A DNA stretch of 17,526 bases from an uncultured Clostridia bacterium (GTDB taxonomy: Bacteria; Bacillota; Clostridia; Oscillospirales; Acutalibacteraceae), in contig CAMNHG010000020.1 of the NCBI GenBank assembly GCA_946539105.1, positions 1-17,526 on the forward strand, written 5' to 3'. The notes below the pieces were generated by a model. That model was not told the origin of the DNA, searched no databases, and saw nothing but the letters and a program-made list of their open reading frames with translations. A program made the translations under genes and the position numbers. The stretch's first letter is position 1; every line of letters begins with the position of its first letter. Below, piece by piece: positions 14,848 to 17,526 of this stretch.

Positions 14848-14943
14848 AGTGCCGGTGGGCAATCTCCCCTGCCTTTTGAGAACATAAACTTAAGCTATTG
14901 TTTCTGTAACGGCGGAATCAAAATGCAGTAGTTTTCTATACAG

Positions 14944-14972
14944 AAAAAAGGCGTTGCCGGAGCAACGCCTTT
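14944..14972 (-). terminator. Intrinsic terminator of secD-secF
   Basis: A perfect 11-bp stem (AAAGGCGTTGC / GCAACGCCTTT, 14947-14972) with a four-base loop lies ten bases after the secF stop. On the minus strand it is followed by six Ts (14949-14944), a classical Rho-independent terminator. From the plus side the same stem is followed only by TTTACAG, so it could act weakly on the DUF421-DUF4363 transcript. The remaining gap (14848-14943) shows nothing else I can support. Confidence 0.92.
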
Positions 14973-14982
14973 ACAGATGAAA

Positions 14983-15981
14983 TTATTTCTTTGCTTCCTT
15001 GTGGTTCTGCCACATAACCCAGAGGGGACCCGCGATGCAGATTGAAGAATAACAACCTGAAATTACACCGATCATCATCGGGAGAGCAAAGCCCTTAACC
15101 GAAGCGATGTTGAATACGGTAGCAACGATGTAAACAATCAAAATTGCCGCGAAGGTTGTTACCGAGGTCATAATCGTTCTCTTGATAGTCTTTGTACAGC
15201 TGACATTGAAAATAGTTCCGATGTCTGTGAATCTGCCCATAAGCCTTCTCTGCTCACGAACACGGTCGTAAATTACGATTGTATCGTTCAGTGAGTAACC
15301 GATAATCATAAGAACTACCGCGATGAAGTTAGAGTCAATCGGCATCTGGAAGATTACATACATAAAGTAAATCATTGCAACGTCGTGGAAAAGTGCTACA
15401 AGAGCCATAACACCAGCCGACAAACCACCGATTTTTCTGAATCGGATAGTTACGTAAATAACCATCAATATGCTTGCCAGCGCGACAGCCGCGAGACACT
15501 TGAGCAGGAACATATAACCCATTGAAGCGTCTACCGAGTTAGCCTCCAGGCAAACGAAGTCGTTTTCGGGATACTGAGCCTGAAGCTCTGATTCCAGGTT
15601 CTTCTGAATATCGGTCTCGATAGAATCGTTACCCGAGAACTGAACCGAAACGTTGTTGCCTGTGTTGCCCATCAAATCCTGAGAGAAGGATGTTGTGATT
15701 CTATCGGTTGTCTTTTCCTGAATAAAATCATACAAAGAGTTCTGGTCAACCTCGCCGGTGTAGCTGAATGTAAGCGTTGCACCACCCGAGAACTGAATGT
15801 CGAGCCTTGTGCCGAAGATAAAGTTAAAGATAATACCGAGTACGATAATACCGATTGAAAGTCCGAAGAAAATCTTTTTCTTTCCGACAAAATCAATAAC
15901 CTTTTTGCCGCCGTTGAACTTCTCGCTGACTTCCTGCTCGGTCATAGGAGTCTGTGCTTTTGCATTAATCTTATTTGCCAT
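14983..15981 (-). CDS. secF: Protein translocase subunit SecF
   Basis: Membrane subunit that works with SecD in late, proton-motive-force-driven protein translocation through SecYEG. The start chosen is ATG 15981 (MANKINAKAQTP, 332 residues), because GGAGG lies eight bases upstream, inside the end of secD; an ATG five codons earlier would contain that site. There are six hydrophobic segments: one N-terminal (about 37-56), and five after the extracytoplasmic domain. Conserved LDIQFSGGATL (about 60-70) and GYSLNDTIVIYDRVRE, with Asp233 of the proton pathway region, are present. It overlaps secD by 11 bases. The charged N-terminal extension of about 35 residues before the first helix is common in Clostridia. 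Confidence 0.97.
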   Translation of the reverse strand: MANKINAKAQTPMTEQEVSEKFNGGKKVIDFVGKKKIFFGLSIGIIVLGIIFNFIFGTRLDIQFSGGATLTFSYTGEVDQNSLYDFIQEKTTDRITTSFSQDLMGNTGNNVSVQFSGNDSIETDIQKNLESELQAQYPENDFVCLEANSVDASMGYMFLLKCLAAVALASILMVIYVTIRFRKIGGLSAGVMALVALFHDVAMIYFMYVIFQMPIDSNFIAVVLMIIGYSLNDTIVIYDRVREQRRLMGRFTDIGTIFNVSCTKTIKRTIMTSVTTFAAILIVYIVATVFNIASVKGFALPMMIGVISGCYSSICIAGPLWVMWQNHKEAKK

Positions 15982-17380
15982 CCTTAGCACCTCCATAGAA
16001 CCATTTTTTGCGGAAGATCTTGAAGCCCGAAATACTTCTGAGCATAAGTCTTGAAAGCAGTACGCCCATGATGAAGTTTGAAATTACACCAACGAGGAGT
16101 GTGAAACCGAAGGAGTAGATTGTACCTGTGGTTGACTCACCGAAGATGAACGACAAAATGTTGGACGGACCGAATACGAGCATCAGGATGATTGATACGA
16201 TAATTACGGTCATATTACCGTCGATAATAGCGGTCAGCGAGTTCTTGGTACCTCTGTCAAGAGCACTGTCGATTGTACGTCCGGAGTTCATCTCCTCCTT
16301 AATACGCTCTGCGGTAATAACGTTACAGTCAACGCCCATACCGATTGAAAGGATAAGACCCGCGATACCGGGCAATGTCATTGTGAACGAAGGAATCGCG
16401 TTGAAGTAGCCTGATACAGCCGCGATTGAAAGTCCCATCTGACCCATAAGCGCGATAACCGCGACAAAGCCGGGCAAACGGTAGAAGATAATCATAATAA
16501 GCGCGATTACGATAAACGCGATAATGCCTGCGTATGCCATAGCTGTGAGTGAGTTTTCACCCAGAGTCGGGCTGATGTTGCCGTAGTTAGATGTCTCAAG
16601 CTGGAACGGCAGCGCACCTGCGTTGATTTTCTCAGCGAGCTGGTTAGCCTCCTGAGCCTTGAAGTTACCGGAAATCTGCGCCTTACCGTCGGAAATTACA
16701 GCCTGAACGGTAGGAGCGGACAGCATAATATCATCCATCCAGATTGATACTGTCTTGTTGAGATACTCCTGAGTAATCTCGGCGAATTTCTTTGCGCCCT
16801 CATCGGTAAGAGTAAGGCTTACGATGTACTTGGGCTCGCCGTTGTTTTCATTGATATAACCCGCCTCGGCCTTTTCTACCATTGAGCCGTCCATAAGCTC
16901 GGTGGCAGTCTCACCTGTCGGGGTTTTGTAAACGTATTCTCCGTCGGAGCCTACGTCGGTTGACTCGTACGAATTGCCGGGTCTGAATGTCAGCTTTGCG
17001 GTTGACGAAATCTCTTCGATAGCCTCTACCGCGTTAAAATCTTTTTCATCTGACTTCCAGGGGAAACGAACGATAATTCTGTCGCTGTTTCTGTCAGCGT
17101 ACAGCTCGTAATCGGTAATGCCCTGAGATACCATTCTAAGTTCAATAATTGACTTAGCGGATTCAAGCTGTTCATCAGTAGCGTCGTAATTGTCAGCAGG
17201 CTTAAACGTAGCCTCAACGCCGCCCCTGATGTCAATTCCCCATCGAATGTCGCCGATGCCTTTTAATACTGTATTTTTGTTGTCGCCCGTATAATAGGAT
17301 ACTCCGAAAATCGCAGTAAACGAAAAGGCAAGTATCAGCAAAGCAACAATGAAGAACACAGGCTTTGGAACTCTTTTCAT
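15971..17380 (-). CDS. secD: Protein translocase subunit SecD
   Basis: Partner of SecF. SecDF uses the proton gradient to pull exported proteins out of the SecYEG channel. The 469 residues have one N-terminal membrane segment (about 8-27), then WGIDIRGGVEATF (47-59) opening the extracytoplasmic P1 domain. Five membrane segments follow from about 280 on, with IGMGVDCNVITAERIKEE, where Asp351 aligns with the essential transmembrane aspartate of known SecD. It starts at ATG 17380 after GGAGG (spacing about ten). secD and secF are separate and overlap by 11 bases, unlike the fused secDF of Bacillus. A consensus promoter is 87 bases upstream. Confidence 0.97.
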   Translation of the reverse strand: MKRVPKPVFFIVALLILAFSFTAIFGVSYYTGDNKNTVLKGIGDIRWGIDIRGGVEATFKPADNYDATDEQLESAKSIIELRMVSQGITDYELYADRNSDRIIVRFPWKSDEKDFNAVEAIEEISSTAKLTFRPGNSYESTDVGSDGEYVYKTPTGETATELMDGSMVEKAEAGYINENNGEPKYIVSLTLTDEGAKKFAEITQEYLNKTVSIWMDDIMLSAPTVQAVISDGKAQISGNFKAQEANQLAEKINAGALPFQLETSNYGNISPTLGENSLTAMAYAGIIAFIVIALIMIIFYRLPGFVAVIALMGQMGLSIAAVSGYFNAIPSFTMTLPGIAGLILSIGMGVDCNVITAERIKEEMNSGRTIDSALDRGTKNSLTAIIDGNMTVIIVSIILMLVFGPSNILSFIFGESTTGTIYSFGFTLLVGVISNFIMGVLLSRLMLRSISGFKIFRKKWFYGGAKDGK

Positions 17381-17445
17381 GCCTTTAAAACCTCCATACT
17401 ATAATTGTCCTCGGTATGCAAAAAAAAGCTCTGTAACGAGCGCAT
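17377..17445 (-). other. Possible 22-codon leader ORF before secD
   Basis: An ATG at 17445 opens a frame of 22 codons (starts MRSLQSFF, ends MEVLKA). Its TGA overlaps the secD ATG as ATGA. No ribosome binding site precedes it, and its first codons lie in the hairpin. The geometry would allow translational coupling, but it may be chance. Confidence 0.15.
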
Positions 17446-17464
17446 ACTTACAGACGTAACAGAG
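17420..17464 (-). terminator. Terminator-like hairpin in or overlapping the secD leader
   Basis: On the minus strand CTCTGTTACG (17464-17455) pairs with CGTTACAGAG (17438-17429), nine pairs and one U-U mismatch. After one C follow eight Ts (17427-17420). A second left arm, TCTGTAA (17454-17448), pairs perfectly with TTACAGA (17436-17430), so two stems compete for the same right arm. The predicted start near 17460 falls inside the first arm. It is either the terminator of a gene beyond the right edge or an attenuator of secD. Confidence 0.5.
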
Positions 17465-17466
17465 TT

Positions 17467-17495
17467 ATTATATGATTTTTTCGCTAAATTGTCAA
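17467..17495 (-). promoter_or_regulatory. Consensus sigma-A promoter of secD-secF
   Basis: On the minus strand TTGACA (17495-17490) and TATAAT (17472-17467) are both perfect, with a 17-base spacer. Transcription should begin near 17460, leaving a leader of about 80 bases before secD. Two perfect hexamers at ideal spacing indicate strong housekeeping expression. Confidence 0.9.
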
Positions 17496-17526
17496 TGGAT
17501 AAGTAAAAATTTGATAAATAAAACTT

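Noticed and set aside
14849..14873. GGG-CAATCT-CCC hairpin after the DUF4363 gene as a plus-strand terminator
   Set aside because: The stem is only three to four pairs and the following T-run is short; the strong stem at 14947-14972 is the more likely stop for both sides.
1..17526. CRISPR arrays, insertion sequences, tRNA or rRNA genes, defence or toxin-antitoxin systems
   Set aside because: No direct repeat series, transposase-like protein, tRNA-like fold or toxin/antitoxin pair could be recognised; all sizeable genes are assigned.

Overview
The window looks like the chromosome of a spore-forming, low- to mid-GC Firmicute of class Clostridia, probably near Ruminococcaceae/Oscillospiraceae. 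This rests on gene order (hprK-murB-rapZ-whiA and xseB-ispA-dxs-tlyA-nadK-argR-recN), a gerA-type spore germinant receptor operon, AGGAG-type ribosome binding sites and separate secD and secF genes. No species can be named from the sequence alone. I see no insertion sequence, prophage, CRISPR array, tRNA or rRNA. The longest stretches without a gene are 135-146 bases.

Region 1 (1-10494, all minus strand; read from right to left) is one compact run of eleven genes: hprK, murB, rapZ, whiA, xseB, ispA, dxs, tlyA, nadK, argR, recN. Gaps are 32 bases or less, several genes overlap, and most starts have their ribosome binding site near or inside the end of the gene before. Functions are carbon catabolite control (HprK), peptidoglycan precursor synthesis (MurB, with RapZ/WhiA), isoprenoid synthesis (IspA, Dxs), an rRNA methyltransferase (TlyA), NADP supply (NadK), arginine control (ArgR) and DNA repair (XseB, RecN). 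recN runs off the left edge. Two usual neighbours are missing: yvcK/glmR between rapZ and whiA, and xseA before xseB.

Region 2 (10601-13688, minus strand) is a gerA-gerB-gerC germinant receptor operon. Its GerC lipoprotein is about half the usual length. It reads toward hprK with only 106 bases and one weak hairpin between.

Region 3 (13796-14847, plus strand) is a divergent, translationally coupled pair: a DUF421/YetF-type membrane protein and a DUF4363 small membrane or exported protein, probably also linked to spore or envelope physiology.

Region 4 (14983-17526, minus strand) is secD-secF, the accessory part of the Sec translocase. It has a consensus sigma-A promoter upstream and a strong intrinsic terminator just after secF. 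A terminator-like hairpin overlaps the predicted transcription start of secD.

The least explained signal is a small dispersed palindrome, TTCT-N5-AGAA (best form AATTCTTTTACAGAATT), found at nine places by eye. Seven copies lie at 5.6-14.4 kb with a very similar spacer, and two flank the start of gerA 74 bp apart. Eight fixed bases should occur about 0.3 times in a window this size.
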